A DNA stretch of 40,926 bases from Lachnospiraceae bacterium (GCA_017617005.1 JAFZWW010000056.1:1-40926); one strand, 5' to 3'. Shown: positions 16,376-25,764, counted from the first letter of the stretch. Program-made: numbers and translations. Notes: a model not told the origin generated them from the letters alone.

Positions 16376-17029
16376 ATGAAAAAAGAAATAAAAATTGTGC
16401 TGCCGGCTGCAATTGCATTACTGTCGGCATTTGTGCTCGCGGCATGCGGTAATTCGGGCGAAACGACTTTATCGCAGCTTGAAGCCGCAAACGCGGATGA
16501 TGCATTTTTCGAAACGGATTCCGAAACCGAAGCCAATCTGCTTTCGACAAACGCACAGGATGAGGCGGCAGGCATACCGCAACCGGATACCGTGATCGTC
16601 GTCTACATCTGCGGAAGCGTGCAAAATCCGGGCGTCTATGAACTCCCTGCCGGAAGCCGCGTATGTGACGGACTTGATGCCGCAGGCGGATTCTCTGAAG
16701 GTGCGGACGAAAAGCGCATCAACCTTGCAGGAATCCTGAGCGACGGGGATATGGTCTTTTTTCCGGAAGAGGGAGAAAGCATTCCCGAAGGCGCATCCGA
16801 TTACGTGACGGGATCTGCAGGAAACGAAAGCGTCACATCACTGATCAACATCAACACCGCGGGAGAACAGGCACTGTGCACACTCCCCGGAATAGGAAGC
16901 TCCAAGGCACAGGCAATAATAAAGTACCGTGAAGAACACGGCAGCTTTAAAGACATCAAAGAGATAATGAACGTTAACGGCATAGGAGAGAGTCTTTACA
17001 GTCAGATAAAGGATCTCATCTGTGTCTGA
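16376..17029 (+). CDS. comEA: ComEA-like DNA-binding competence lipoprotein
   Basis: A 217-residue protein with an N-terminal signal sequence ending in a lipobox (LAAC, Cys24), a Ser/Glu-rich linker, an SLBB domain (about 67-130, IVVYICGSVQNPGVYELP) and a helix-hairpin-helix pair at the C-terminus (about 152-217; LININTAGEQALCTLPGIGSSKA and VNGIGESLYSQI). ComEA binds double-stranded DNA outside the membrane during natural transformation and hands it to ComEC. The classical Bacillus protein has an N-terminal membrane anchor, whereas this one seems lipid-anchored. comEC lies 6.3 kb downstream rather than next to it. The ribosome site is enclosed in a hairpin. Confidence 0.9.
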   Translation: MKKEIKIVLPAAIALLSAFVLAACGNSGETTLSQLEAANADDAFFETDSETEANLLSTNAQDEAAGIPQPDTVIVVYICGSVQNPGVYELPAGSRVCDGLDAAGGFSEGADEKRINLAGILSDGDMVFFPEEGESIPEGASDYVTGSAGNESVTSLININTAGEQALCTLPGIGSSKAQAIIKYREEHGSFKDIKEIMNVNGIGESLYSQIKDLICV

Positions 17030-17047
17030 CTTAAGAAGAGGATCAAA

Positions 17048-17752
17048 ATGGCAACCAAGGTACTTATCGTCGATGACGAAAAGCTCATCGTTAAAGGAAT
17101 AAAATTCTCCCTCGAGCAGGACGGATACGAGACCGACTGCGCGTACGACGGAGAGGAAGCACTCGAGATGGCCAAGGCGAAGGATTACGACATAATCCTT
17201 CTCGACCTCATGCTTCCCAAGCTTGACGGATACGAAGTCTGTCAGAGGATCAGGGAATTTTCCAAGACTCCCATCATCATGCTCACCGCCAAAGGTGATG
17301 ACATGGACAAGATCCTCGGACTTGATTACGGTGCCGACGATTACATGACCAAGCCCTTCAACATTCTTGAGGTAAAGGCAAGGATCAAGGCAGTCATGAG
17401 AAGAAGCCGGGGGGGAGAGACCGCTAAGCCGAAAGGAGAAACTCTTTCCGCGGGCGGACTTACACTTGACCTTGAAAACCGCAGAACCTTCAAGGGAAAT
17501 GAAGAGATCCCTCTTACGTCCAAGGAATTCGAGATCATCAGGATACTCATGGAAAATCCCGGCAAGGTCTATAAGAGAAACGACCTTCTTACCGCCGTAT
17601 GGGGCGATGATTTCCCCGGCGACGAAAGAACCGTTGATGTACATGTAAGGCGTCTTCGCGAAAAGATAGAAAGTGATGCCGGCAACCCCACATACGTCCA
17701 CACAAGATGGGGTATAGGATATTATTTCAGCGTTTCCGCTCAGGGCAACTGA
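17048..17752 (+). CDS. OmpR/PhoB-family response regulator
   Basis: A 234-residue DNA-binding regulator. The receiver domain has Asp9-Asp10, phospho-acceptor Asp53 in LLDLMLPKLDGYEV and the conserved Lys in YMTKPFN. A winged-helix effector domain follows (about 130-230, LTSKEFEIIRILMENPG and VDVHVRRLREKIE). Its cognate histidine kinase starts 3 bases after the stop. Both form an operon with the following GerMN lipoprotein, so the pair may answer an envelope signal. Ribosome site AGAGGA. Confidence 0.95.
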   Translation: MATKVLIVDDEKLIVKGIKFSLEQDGYETDCAYDGEEALEMAKAKDYDIILLDLMLPKLDGYEVCQRIREFSKTPIIMLTAKGDDMDKILGLDYGADDYMTKPFNILEVKARIKAVMRRSRGGETAKPKGETLSAGGLTLDLENRRTFKGNEEIPLTSKEFEIIRILMENPGKVYKRNDLLTAVWGDDFPGDERTVDVHVRRLREKIESDAGNPTYVHTRWGIGYYFSVSAQGN

Positions 17753-17755
17753 TAT

Positions 17756-19246
17756 ATGAAAGAGCTCCTTTCAAATCTCAGATCCGTCATAAGGCTCAGA
17801 TCGCTCAGGGCACGGATTTTTCTGATCATCCTGGTTCTGGGGATTGTTCCCTGCATACTCGTAAGAGTGACGATCGTGTCGGATTACGAGTCCAGGGCCG
17901 TAGAAACCCGCGTTTCCTCAGTCCAGAACCAGCTTACGATCACAGCCAATCACCTTGTTGCAAATAAGTACATATCAGCACTTACGGGCAGGGCCGATGA
18001 TTACACCGGCTCTCTTGACGTTATGGATGCGGAGATAGAAATGCTTTCGAATGTTTACGAAGGCAGGATCATGATCATCGGTGCGAACTTCAAGGTCCTC
18101 AAGGATACCTACGGAATCTCCGAAGGTAAAACGATCATCTCCGAAGAGGTCATCAAATGCTTTCAGGGTGTATCGACTTCCTATTACGATAAAAACCTCG
18201 GCTACATCGAGCTTACGACACCCATCGCGGATACAACCGCAGAGGGCGGCTCCGGAGTCATAAGGGGCGTCATGCTCACATCCATTTCCGATGACAGCAT
18301 CATCAGCATGGCGGACGTCCTCGGAAATAACGCGTTCATTCTCGAGATCACGATCATCATCCTCGTTGCCGCGCTTGCAGCGATACTTTCGAAATTCCTT
18401 GTCAGTCCCATAAGTACGCTGACGGGCCGTATCAATGCGGTTAAAGCCGGATACAACAACTTCATCGAGCCCGTTGAAGAATGTACCGAGACCGCGCATA
18501 TTTCCGAAGCCTTCAATAATCTCCTCACAAGAATCAATGCACTCGATGAGAGCAGGGGAGAATTTGTTGCGAATGTCTCACATGAATTAAAGACTCCCAT
18601 GGCATCAATGAAGGTCCTTTCCGATTCGCTCCTTGCAAGCCCCGATGCAAGTGTTGAGGATTACAGGGAATTTATGGAGGACATCACTTCACAGATAGAC
18701 AGGGAAAACAGGATCATAACCGACCTTCTCGCACTGGTTAAGATGGACGATACCTCGAGTCAGAATCTTAAGCCCGTGCCCACCGATATCAACGAACTCA
18801 CAGAGCTCGTGCTCAAGAGACTCCGTTCGATCGCAAGAAAACAGAACGTTGATGTAACCTTCGAAACAAAAAGAAAGATCATCGCGGAAGTGGACGAGGT
18901 CAAGATCACATCGCTGATCACAAATCTTGTCGAAAACGCGATCAAATACAATCACGAAAACGGATGGGTGAGGGTTAGCCTCGATGCCGACCACCAGGAT
19001 TTCAAGCTCACCGTCGAAGACTCGGGACTCGGAATTCCCGAAGAATCCCAGGCCCACATCTATGAAAGATTCTACCGCGTCGATAAATCACATTCGCGCG
19101 AGATAGGCGGAACCGGACTCGGACTTGCGATATGCAGGAAGGTAGTCCTCATGCACCACGGAAACATAGACCTTACCAGCAAGGAAGGCGAAGGAAGCAA
19201 ATTCGTTGTCACCATACCACTGAGTTATATTGCCGATGCGAAATGA
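17756..19246 (+). CDS. HAMP-domain sensor histidine kinase
   Basis: A 496-residue membrane sensor. The first transmembrane segment is at about 19-40, an extracellular sensor region spans about 42-185, and a second transmembrane segment (about 188-212) leads into a HAMP linker. The HisKA dimerisation helix contains phospho-acceptor His276 in VSHELKTPMASMK. The ATP-binding domain has the N-box (NLVENAIKYN), the G1 box (VEDSGLGIPEE) and the G2 box (GGTGLGLAICRK). It is paired with the upstream OmpR-type regulator, and its 3' end overlaps the GerMN gene by 11 bases. The ligand is unknown. Confidence 0.95.
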   Translation: MKELLSNLRSVIRLRSLRARIFLIILVLGIVPCILVRVTIVSDYESRAVETRVSSVQNQLTITANHLVANKYISALTGRADDYTGSLDVMDAEIEMLSNVYEGRIMIIGANFKVLKDTYGISEGKTIISEEVIKCFQGVSTSYYDKNLGYIELTTPIADTTAEGGSGVIRGVMLTSISDDSIISMADVLGNNAFILEITIIILVAALAAILSKFLVSPISTLTGRINAVKAGYNNFIEPVEECTETAHISEAFNNLLTRINALDESRGEFVANVSHELKTPMASMKVLSDSLLASPDASVEDYREFMEDITSQIDRENRIITDLLALVKMDDTSSQNLKPVPTDINELTELVLKRLRSIARKQNVDVTFETKRKIIAEVDEVKITSLITNLVENAIKYNHENGWVRVSLDADHQDFKLTVEDSGLGIPEESQAHIYERFYRVDKSHSREIGGTGLGLAICRKVVLMHHGNIDLTSKEGEGSKFVVTIPLSYIADAK

Positions 19247-20201
19247 TCTGAAGAAAAAAATAATATCTTTCTTTTCAGCCATGATGCTCATCGTCATGGC
19301 CGGCTGCAGTGCGCAGACTCACCTCGATGCGGATGCTGACGGCGTTACGGTCTATTACATCAACAATGATGAAACGAAGACCGAAAGCTATCCCTACACC
19401 CTTAGATCAACCGATGCAAGAGGCGTGGTCGAAGAGCTTCTCGAAAAGCTTTCCGAAAAATCCGCAAACGCCCAGTACAAGGCACCTCTCGCCATGGGCT
19501 TTGAATTAAAGGATTACACCTTCGATGACGGAAAAGTAATCCTTAACATGAGCGCCGATTACAAGAAGCTCGTCTTTACCACCGAGGTCCTCGTAAGGGC
19601 AGCGATAGTTAAAACACTGTGCGGCACGGGATATGTTAGAGAAGTATATTTTACCGTCGACGGCGAACCGCTCATGGATCACAGCGGCTTCGAAGTCGGA
19701 AGGATGGATTCGGGAACGTTCATCAGTAACGACGGAAACGAGATCAACACATACGAAGAAGCCGATGTCATGCTCTACTTTGCTTCAATCGACGGAAACA
19801 CACTGATCAGCGTATACAGAAATAAATTCTATTCGACCTCGATGCCTCTCGAAAGATTCGTTGTAGATGAGCTCATCATCGGACCCAGCGGCCAGGTTGA
19901 AGGATTGTACCAGTCCGTAAATCCCCAGACGAGCGTTCTCAGCGTAAATTCCAAGGACGGCGTATGCTACGTGAACCTGTCCGGCGATTTCCTGATCCCT
20001 TACGGAAATGTACCGACTACTATCTCGGTCTATTCCATCGTAAACTCGCTCTGTGAGCTTCCGAATATCGACAAGGTCCAGATCCTTGTTGACGGTGTGG
20101 TTCCCGAAATCTTAGAATCATCTTATGAAAAGAATACCGAGATGGTCATAACGCTTGAAGAAGCGCAGGAACTCGTAAACGCAAGCGAAGAAACAAACTG
20201 A
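19236..20201 (+). CDS. GerMN-domain lipoprotein
   Basis: About 321 residues, with a lysine-rich signal peptide ending in a lipobox (VMAGC), followed by two GerMN repeats (about 30-165 and 180-300), as in the sporulation and germination protein GerM. The repeat pattern VTVYYINNDETK...YTLRS and the duplicated conserved stretch VLSVNSKDGVCYVNLSGDF in the second repeat support this. I take the ATG at 19236 rather than the TTG two codons earlier. There is no clear ribosome site, so it is probably coupled to the overlapping kinase gene. The final stop overlaps the holA start. Confidence 0.85.
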   Translation: MRNDLKKKIISFFSAMMLIVMAGCSAQTHLDADADGVTVYYINNDETKTESYPYTLRSTDARGVVEELLEKLSEKSANAQYKAPLAMGFELKDYTFDDGKVILNMSADYKKLVFTTEVLVRAAIVKTLCGTGYVREVYFTVDGEPLMDHSGFEVGRMDSGTFISNDGNEINTYEEADVMLYFASIDGNTLISVYRNKFYSTSMPLERFVVDELIIGPSGQVEGLYQSVNPQTSVLSVNSKDGVCYVNLSGDFLIPYGNVPTTISVYSIVNSLCELPNIDKVQILVDGVVPEILESSYEKNTEMVITLEEAQELVNASEETN

Positions 20202-21259
20202 TGAAACCAAGGGACGCGGCGGCAAGCCTTGAACAACTGAAGAAGGATCTTTCCGAGGGTAACTTAAGGAACTGCTACCTTCTTTTCGGATGCGAAAGGT
20301 ATCTGCGCAATTTCTACGAAAAGAAGCTCATAGCTGCACTCGGCGGATCAAGGGATGACATGAACACGAACATCTTCGATACCAATCCCGTATCCGTATC
20401 GGACATAATCTCGCAGGCGCAGACGCTTCCTTTTTTTGCCGAAAGGCGAATCGTGGTCGTAAGGTATTCCGGATTTTTCAAAAAGAATGCGGATGAGCTC
20501 GCGGACTTTATCGGCGAAGCACCGGAAACAACGACATTTATCTTCGTTGAAGACGATGCGGATGCAAGGCTCAAGTTATATAAGCAGATAGCAAAGCACG
20601 GACTCTGCGTGGAATTCACGACTCAGTCAGACAGATACCTTCTCCAGAACATCGGAGCATATCTGAAAAAGAACAACAAGCGCATGAGTGAGGATGATGC
20701 GACATATTTGCTCGACGTCATCGGAAACGATATGGGAAGACTCATGTCGGAACTCGAAAAGCTCATTTCATATGCACTGGAAAAAGAAGTGATCACAAGG
20801 GCGGACATCGATGCGATCTGCTCGAGAAATATCGAGGACAGGATCTTCGAGATGATCGATTCGATAATGAGGAAGGACATCAGAACCTGCCTCGACCGCT
20901 ATGAGGATCTGCTCGCACTCAAGATCCCTCCGGTCAAGATAATCGTAATGCTCCAGAACCAGTTCCTCTGGATGATGCAGCTTAAGAGCATGGCGGATTC
21001 CGGATACCATACGAACGACATCATCGAGACAGTCGCTTACAAAAAAGAGACCGATCCCGAGACCGGTGCCGTGAAGAAAGCAAGGGGCTCGATCGGAGAA
21101 TACCAGGTCAAGATCTATCTTGCGCAGGCGATGAGGATGGAAACCGCAGAGCTCCAGAAAGCACTGACCCTCTGCGAAAGAGCGGACGAATCCTTCAAGA
21201 CGGGAAAAATGAATGAAAGGCTTGCGGTCGAAGTTCTTATGACCGGCCTTTGCACCTGA
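20201..21259 (+). CDS. holA: DNA polymerase III delta subunit
   Basis: A 352-residue AAA+ clamp-loader subunit that opens the beta sliding clamp. It shows the delta N-terminal domain start (NCYLLFGCERYLRNFYEKKL), the family stretch ADELADFIGEAPETTTFIF and the helical C-terminal collar domain. It lacks a functional Walker motif, as expected for delta. Its start lies in the stop of the upstream GerMN gene. holA and comEC are often neighbours in Firmicutes, and here comEC lies only 2 kb downstream. Confidence 0.93.
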   Translation: MKPRDAAASLEQLKKDLSEGNLRNCYLLFGCERYLRNFYEKKLIAALGGSRDDMNTNIFDTNPVSVSDIISQAQTLPFFAERRIVVVRYSGFFKKNADELADFIGEAPETTTFIFVEDDADARLKLYKQIAKHGLCVEFTTQSDRYLLQNIGAYLKKNNKRMSEDDATYLLDVIGNDMGRLMSELEKLISYALEKEVITRADIDAICSRNIEDRIFEMIDSIMRKDIRTCLDRYEDLLALKIPPVKIIVMLQNQFLWMMQLKSMADSGYHTNDIIETVAYKKETDPETGAVKKARGSIGEYQVKIYLAQAMRMETAELQKALTLCERADESFKTGKMNERLAVEVLMTGLCT

Positions 21260-21260
21260 T

Positions 21261-21758
21261 ATGCTTAACATAGTTTTGTACGAACCCGAAATTCCATACA
21301 ACACCGGAAATATCGGAAGGACCTGCGTCGCAACCGGGTGCAGGCTCCATCTGATAAAGCCCCTGGGATTTTCACTCGATCAAAAAGAGATCAAAAGGGC
21401 AGGCCTCGATTACTGGCCCCGCCTCGATCACATCGAGTATGAGGGCTTCGAGGATTTCCTTGAAAAGAATTCACATCCGAAGGTGTGGATGGCAACGACC
21501 AAGGCACACAAGGTTTACAGCGAGGTTTCTTTTTCGGACGGGGATTATATAATGTTTGGTCCCGAGAGCAGGGGCATTCCCGAAGAGATACTTGTGGACA
21601 GGGAAGATGAGTGCATACGCATTCCGATGATAGAAGGTGAAAGGTCCATAAACCTTTGCAACTCGGTTTCGATAGTTCTGTTTGAAGCGCTGAGGCAGAT
21701 GGACTTTGCGGGACTTGAAAAGAATGGCGAGCTGCACAGGCTCAGCTGGAAAGAATAA
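21261..21758 (+). CDS. trmL: tRNA (cytidine/uridine-34-2'-O)-methyltransferase
   Basis: A 165-residue SPOUT-class enzyme that methylates the 2'-OH of the wobble nucleotide in some tRNAs. It carries the TrmL start (LNIVLYEPEIPYNTGNIGRT), the SAM-binding knot motifs MFGPESRGIPEEIL and IPMIEGERSINLCNSVSIVLFEAL, and typical length. It starts one base after holA's stop, so it is in the same operon. Confidence 0.95.
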   Translation: MLNIVLYEPEIPYNTGNIGRTCVATGCRLHLIKPLGFSLDQKEIKRAGLDYWPRLDHIEYEGFEDFLEKNSHPKVWMATTKAHKVYSEVSFSDGDYIMFGPESRGIPEEILVDREDECIRIPMIEGERSINLCNSVSIVLFEALRQMDFAGLEKNGELHRLSWKE

Positions 21759-21803
21759 ATAGCGGCGGGCTTTGGCGGCCCTGACTGAAAGAATAAATGG
21801 CGG
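21749..21803 (+). repeat. 17-base direct repeat at the trmL-acyltransferase junction
   Basis: GAAAGAATAAATAGCGG (21749-21765) recurs as GAAAGAATAAATGGCGG (21787-21803), 16 of 17 bases identical. The first copy holds the trmL stop and the second holds the acyltransferase start, so the short gap looks like a local duplication. Confidence 0.65.
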
Positions 21804-22906
21804 AAATTTCAGATACAACTGAACAGAAGAGTGTGTCCGGCACGGGTACAAATTCACATCCCGGTGCCAAGAGCGATTCCCTTCAGGCCTTAAGAGGTCT
21901 TGCTTTCGTCGGAATCTTCCTCGGACATTTCTACTATTTCGGATGGACACCGATCTCGGTATCCGTGTTTTTCATATTGTCCGGATTTCTTCTTACGACA
22001 AGAAAGAACGCATCTTACGAAAAGTATGGAATAGCCGATTCCTTCAAAGAAGCCGTAAGACGCATCTCAAAGCTCTATCCCCTGCACATCATCATGATGC
22101 TCGTCAGTATTCCTTTCGTTATCTACAGGGCGGGCGGATTGCATTTAAGCGACCTTCTGATCAAAATCGGCTGCAATGTACTCCTTATCCAGTCGCTTGT
22201 TCCCAGTGCGGACATAAACGCATCATTAAACGGTGTGTCGTGGTTTCTTTCGAACATCTTCGTGCTCTATATTGTTTTTCCTTTCCTATACAGGCTGTTC
22301 AAAAAATGCAGGGACAGGCTGTCACTTGTATTTACCCTCATAGTGCTCATCGCAGTTCAGACGCTCTATGTTTATTTCGTCGGATGCTTTGTTCATACCG
22401 CGGATGTGATGACATACCTGATCCATTCATCACCGCTGTACAGGGTCTTTGACATGTCGTACGGCATCATTCTCGGATTCATGTCCATGAAGGAAAGAAA
22501 GCCAGATGAGGACTCAAAGCTCCTTTCCACGATCGTCGAGCTCATAACGCTGGTCGTAACCGGAATGCTCGTTTTTATCTGGAGCAAGGAGAGCATGATA
22601 GTCTATCTGTCCTATGCACCCGTGTGCCCTCTTATGTCTGTCATCTGGATGCAGCTTTTCTACAGGAAAGGCGGGCTTGCGACAAAGCTCCTTACCAACA
22701 AAGTTACGGTATTCCTCGGAGATCGGAGCGGTAGCGCATTCCTTATCCATTTCCCGATAGTTGTCTATATCAACACATTCATCTTCCCGCACCTTACGGT
22801 CCTCAAGCGTACCATCATCCACGGAATCCTATTCCCGGGAAGCGTGATCCTCACCCTCGTCCTTTCCTACCTCTACGATAAGTGGCAGGCCGGCCGCAGA
22901 AAATAA
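21797..22906 (+). CDS. Acyltransferase family 3 membrane protein
   Basis: A 369-residue integral membrane O-acyltransferase of the Acyltransferase_3 type, which acetylates cell-surface sugars such as peptidoglycan, teichoic acid or exopolysaccharide. The family signature SDSLQALRGLAFVGIFLGHF with the catalytic His at its end, and FFILSGFLLTTR, mark the first helices; about ten hydrophobic segments follow. The ATG at 21797 lacks a good ribosome site and lies within a direct repeat, so the true start may differ. The substrate cannot be predicted. Confidence 0.88.
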   Translation: MAEISDTTEQKSVSGTGTNSHPGAKSDSLQALRGLAFVGIFLGHFYYFGWTPISVSVFFILSGFLLTTRKNASYEKYGIADSFKEAVRRISKLYPLHIIMMLVSIPFVIYRAGGLHLSDLLIKIGCNVLLIQSLVPSADINASLNGVSWFLSNIFVLYIVFPFLYRLFKKCRDRLSLVFTLIVLIAVQTLYVYFVGCFVHTADVMTYLIHSSPLYRVFDMSYGIILGFMSMKERKPDEDSKLLSTIVELITLVVTGMLVFIWSKESMIVYLSYAPVCPLMSVIWMQLFYRKGGLATKLLTNKVTVFLGDRSGSAFLIHFPIVVYINTFIFPHLTVLKRTIIHGILFPGSVILTLVLSYLYDKWQAGRRK

Positions 22907-22917
22907 GGAGGCTGTCT

Positions 22918-23142
22918 ATGGTTGAATTGATCAAGAATCTTATTGGGATATCAGATATTTACGATGATTTTGTATATGGTGTTATAAGTTATGCGATGAA
23001 GAATCCGGCGCATATCAAAGTCTTGAATGATTATATGAATGATAATCCGGACGTAACTACATCGGATGTTGTCAGATTTATTTCTATGCAGCCGGACTTT
23101 CATGATTATAGCGCCAATGCGGAGCATGTGATGGTTGGGTAA
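22918..23142 (+). CDS. Small helical protein, paralogue of the gene at 26026
   Basis: A 74-residue protein with no signal or membrane segment. The core YDDFVYGVISYAM...DYMNDNPDVTTSDVVRFIS...DFHDY can be aligned by eye along its length with the 72-residue product encoded at 26026, with the same spacing of DNPD/DNNPE, SDV/SDI and DFHDY/DFYDD. AAGGAGG sits 7 bases before the ATG, and a strong terminator follows, so this is a real, well-translated gene. Function is unknown. Small size and duplication fit an accessory or antitoxin-like role, which is speculation. Confidence 0.75.
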   Translation: MVELIKNLIGISDIYDDFVYGVISYAMKNPAHIKVLNDYMNDNPDVTTSDVVRFISMQPDFHDYSANAEHVMVG

Positions 23143-23157
23143 AAAATTACAAGCGCG

Positions 23158-23186
23158 GACCGGGTCTTCTTGACCCGGTCTTTTTT
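23158..23186 (+). terminator. Strong intrinsic terminator
   Basis: GACCGGGTC and GACCCGGTC (23158-23166, 23172-23180) form a perfect 9-bp stem with a 5-base loop and a run of six T's. It closes the unit that begins with comEA or holA. Confidence 0.9.
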
Positions 23187-23352
23187 ATGTTGTATTTTGT
23201 GTGGGAGAGAGTTCCGGACTTTCCCGGAGAGCGAATCTGTCGCACTTTCTGTGCGGCCGCTGATCTTACGGCACATCGCCGGATTTACGCTAAGAAATAA
23301 TACTGTCAGAGATTTACGCAGTAACTGTTTTGCTGCCTGAAATTGGAGGAGC

Positions 23353-25761
23353 ATGAGAAGACCGCTTGCTTTCGTCTGCTCTCTTGTTGTCATATTCATT
23401 TCCGTGCTGGTGTATGCGGGAGTGCTTCCGCTGAGGAAAGATCTGTCTCTTCCCGAGGACGGAAAGTATGTGACGGTAACGGGAAGAGCGGAGGAGATAT
23501 ATGAAAAGTACATAGTAATCAAAGTATCGGAGTATGCGCAGAGTGAGTCTAAACTGGATGCGGAGGCTGTTTCTGAAAATGTAGAGCTTCTTGTTTACTT
23601 CAGCGACGCTTCCGCCGCCTCTGTCCGTCTTGGCGAAACGCTCACACTATCCGGCCGTTTCGAATCATTTTCGCATGCGATGAATCCCGGACAGTTCGAT
23701 GCCTATGACTATTACACCGCAAAGGGATACGATGCGAGGCTGACGGATGCGGCAGTAATTTCCCGCGACGGAAAATGTGCCCCGGTAAGGGAAGCCCTGC
23801 GGCTGCTCCGACTGAAAATGAAAGAAAGGATCTACAAGGTCTGTTCCGAAAAAGAAGCCTCGGTCCTCAGCGACCTTCTTCTCGGCGATAAGGAGGGCAT
23901 TGACAAGGAGACCAGGGAACTCTATCAGAACAACGGCATCGCACATATCCTAAGCATCTCAGGCCTTCACATCTCCATTCTTGGCATGGGGTGCTTCAGT
24001 CTCTTGCGAAAGCTCAGATGCCGCCATATTCCTGCAGCGCTGGCATCAGCCGGCATCCTTGTCCTGTACCTCATAATGACCGGCATGAGCGTATCCGCAA
24101 CCAGAGCCGTGGGTATGTTCGTTATCCGCATGCTCGCGTTTCCAGCAAAGCGCACCGAGGATCCCCTGACCTCACTCAGCCTTATGGCCGCCATAGTCCT
24201 TATCCTCGATCCGGGCAGCATCCGGAACGTCAGCTTTCTTCTTTCCTATGGCGCCGCACTCGGGATCTACACCTTTCTGCCTTCTTTGAACGCCCTTGTC
24301 TTTGCCGGAAAAGAAAAACAGAGATTCTACGAAGACGACACCCTTAAAAAACGCCTAAGGGACCTGTCACGCAAAGCTGTGAACGCAGTCCTTCGCAGCC
24401 TTGTCTGGAGCCTTGGCATCACCCTCTTTACCCTTCCCGTGCAGCTTTACTTTTTCTACAGGGTCAGCATCTACGCGGTCTTCCTGAATCTTCTGATACT
24501 TCCCTGCATGTCCCTGCTTGTTTTCTCGGGGATGATCCTGATGGTGCCGGGGCTTGGCTTTGTCGGAAAGTTCAGCTGCCTGCTATTGGGGCTCTTCGAA
24601 TTCCTCTGCAGATGTGCGGAAAAACTCCCTCACCACACATGGAATCCCGGCAGGCCCGGCAAGGCATTCATCGTCATTTACTATCTGATCGTCACGGTTC
24701 TTATCATCGCAGGCAGATTGGTCATCGCATCGAGGAAGGAATACATCCTCAGAATGCTTCCGTACTTTTCCCAAAAAGGAAAAAGAAAGATCACAAAGAC
24801 CGATTCCATCGTTAAGAAGCTTGACACATTCCGAATTCGTCCCGCACTTATCATGACGGTCACAAGCTCTGCTCTGATGCTCTTCCTGATAAGGTTCCCG
24901 CTTCCAACGCGAAATTCCAGCACACAGCTTTATGTGGGCCAGGGAAACTGCAATGTGATGATCACAGGTGTAGGGGAGGTCTATATCTTCGACGGAGGAT
25001 CATCATCCGAGAAAAACGCAGGACAGTACATCATCCTGCCGTTCCTTCGTTACAGTGGGCTGAGCAGGATAGACGGGATCTTTATCTCGCATTCGGATGA
25101 GGACCATATAAACGGATTGTTGGAACTCATAGAAAACGCAGGCACCTGGAATCTGGACATCGGCGGAGTATATATAACCCCACAGATGAGAGATGACGGA
25201 TCGGAGAATACGGAGCATCTTCTTGCATTATGCACGGCAGCAGGCGTCCCTGTAACGAGCATCGCTGCAGGTGATACCTGGAAGAGCGGAGATACACATT
25301 TCGAATGCCTTCACCCGGCTGCAGACTATATTCCCGAGGATCCGAATGCGGGCTCGCTGTGCATACTTGCAGAATACCACGCATCTGAATCTTCCCGCAC
25401 AGGACTTTCCGCATCCACAGAGTCCTTTACCCTCCTCATCCCCGGGGATGTCCAGGAAAGCGGTGAAACAGCCCTCACACAGGCAATAGCCACTGCATTA
25501 AACGGCAGAAATCTGGACATCTATATCACCGCCCACCACGGATCTTCCGGCACCACCACAGAGGACTTTCTGGATGCCTCACATCCCCGCCTTGCCATAA
25601 ACAGCGCAGGCCTCGATAACGGCTACGGCCACCCGCATCCCGAAACCCTCACCCGGCTCGAGAACGCAGGCTGCACCTACCTCACAACCTACGAAACCGG
25701 AGCTATTACGCTCGATTTTTCGGATAAAGACATAAAACTGGATGTATTCAAGAAAGGATAA
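23353..25761 (+). CDS. comEC: ComEC/Rec2 DNA-uptake channel
   Basis: An 802-residue inner-membrane protein that moves single-stranded DNA into the cell during transformation. An N-terminal soluble segment with a transmembrane start (about 5-25) is followed by the Competence domain, with multiple helices and the signature NNGIAHILSISGLHISILG. A C-terminal metallo-beta-lactamase-like domain (about 515-800) has FISHSDEDHINGL, which keeps the HxDH metal motif that ComEC proteins use for nuclease activity, and TAHHGSSG. Length is normal and the frame appears unbroken, so uptake could be functional. A GGAGGAG ribosome site precedes the ATG. comEA lies 6 kb upstream. Confidence 0.95.
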   Translation: MRRPLAFVCSLVVIFISVLVYAGVLPLRKDLSLPEDGKYVTVTGRAEEIYEKYIVIKVSEYAQSESKLDAEAVSENVELLVYFSDASAASVRLGETLTLSGRFESFSHAMNPGQFDAYDYYTAKGYDARLTDAAVISRDGKCAPVREALRLLRLKMKERIYKVCSEKEASVLSDLLLGDKEGIDKETRELYQNNGIAHILSISGLHISILGMGCFSLLRKLRCRHIPAALASAGILVLYLIMTGMSVSATRAVGMFVIRMLAFPAKRTEDPLTSLSLMAAIVLILDPGSIRNVSFLLSYGAALGIYTFLPSLNALVFAGKEKQRFYEDDTLKKRLRDLSRKAVNAVLRSLVWSLGITLFTLPVQLYFFYRVSIYAVFLNLLILPCMSLLVFSGMILMVPGLGFVGKFSCLLLGLFEFLCRCAEKLPHHTWNPGRPGKAFIVIYYLIVTVLIIAGRLVIASRKEYILRMLPYFSQKGKRKITKTDSIVKKLDTFRIRPALIMTVTSSALMLFLIRFPLPTRNSSTQLYVGQGNCNVMITGVGEVYIFDGGSSSEKNAGQYIILPFLRYSGLSRIDGIFISHSDEDHINGLLELIENAGTWNLDIGGVYITPQMRDDGSENTEHLLALCTAAGVPVTSIAAGDTWKSGDTHFECLHPAADYIPEDPNAGSLCILAEYHASESSRTGLSASTESFTLLIPGDVQESGETALTQAIATALNGRNLDIYITAHHGSSGTTTEDFLDASHPRLAINSAGLDNGYGHPHPETLTRLENAGCTYLTTYETGAITLDFSDKDIKLDVFKKG

Positions 25762-25764
25762 TGC

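Noticed and set aside
22882-22917. Start of the small gene at 22882 instead of 22918
   Set aside because: It would overlap the acyltransferase 3' end, and the AAGGAGG site clearly serves the ATG at 22918.
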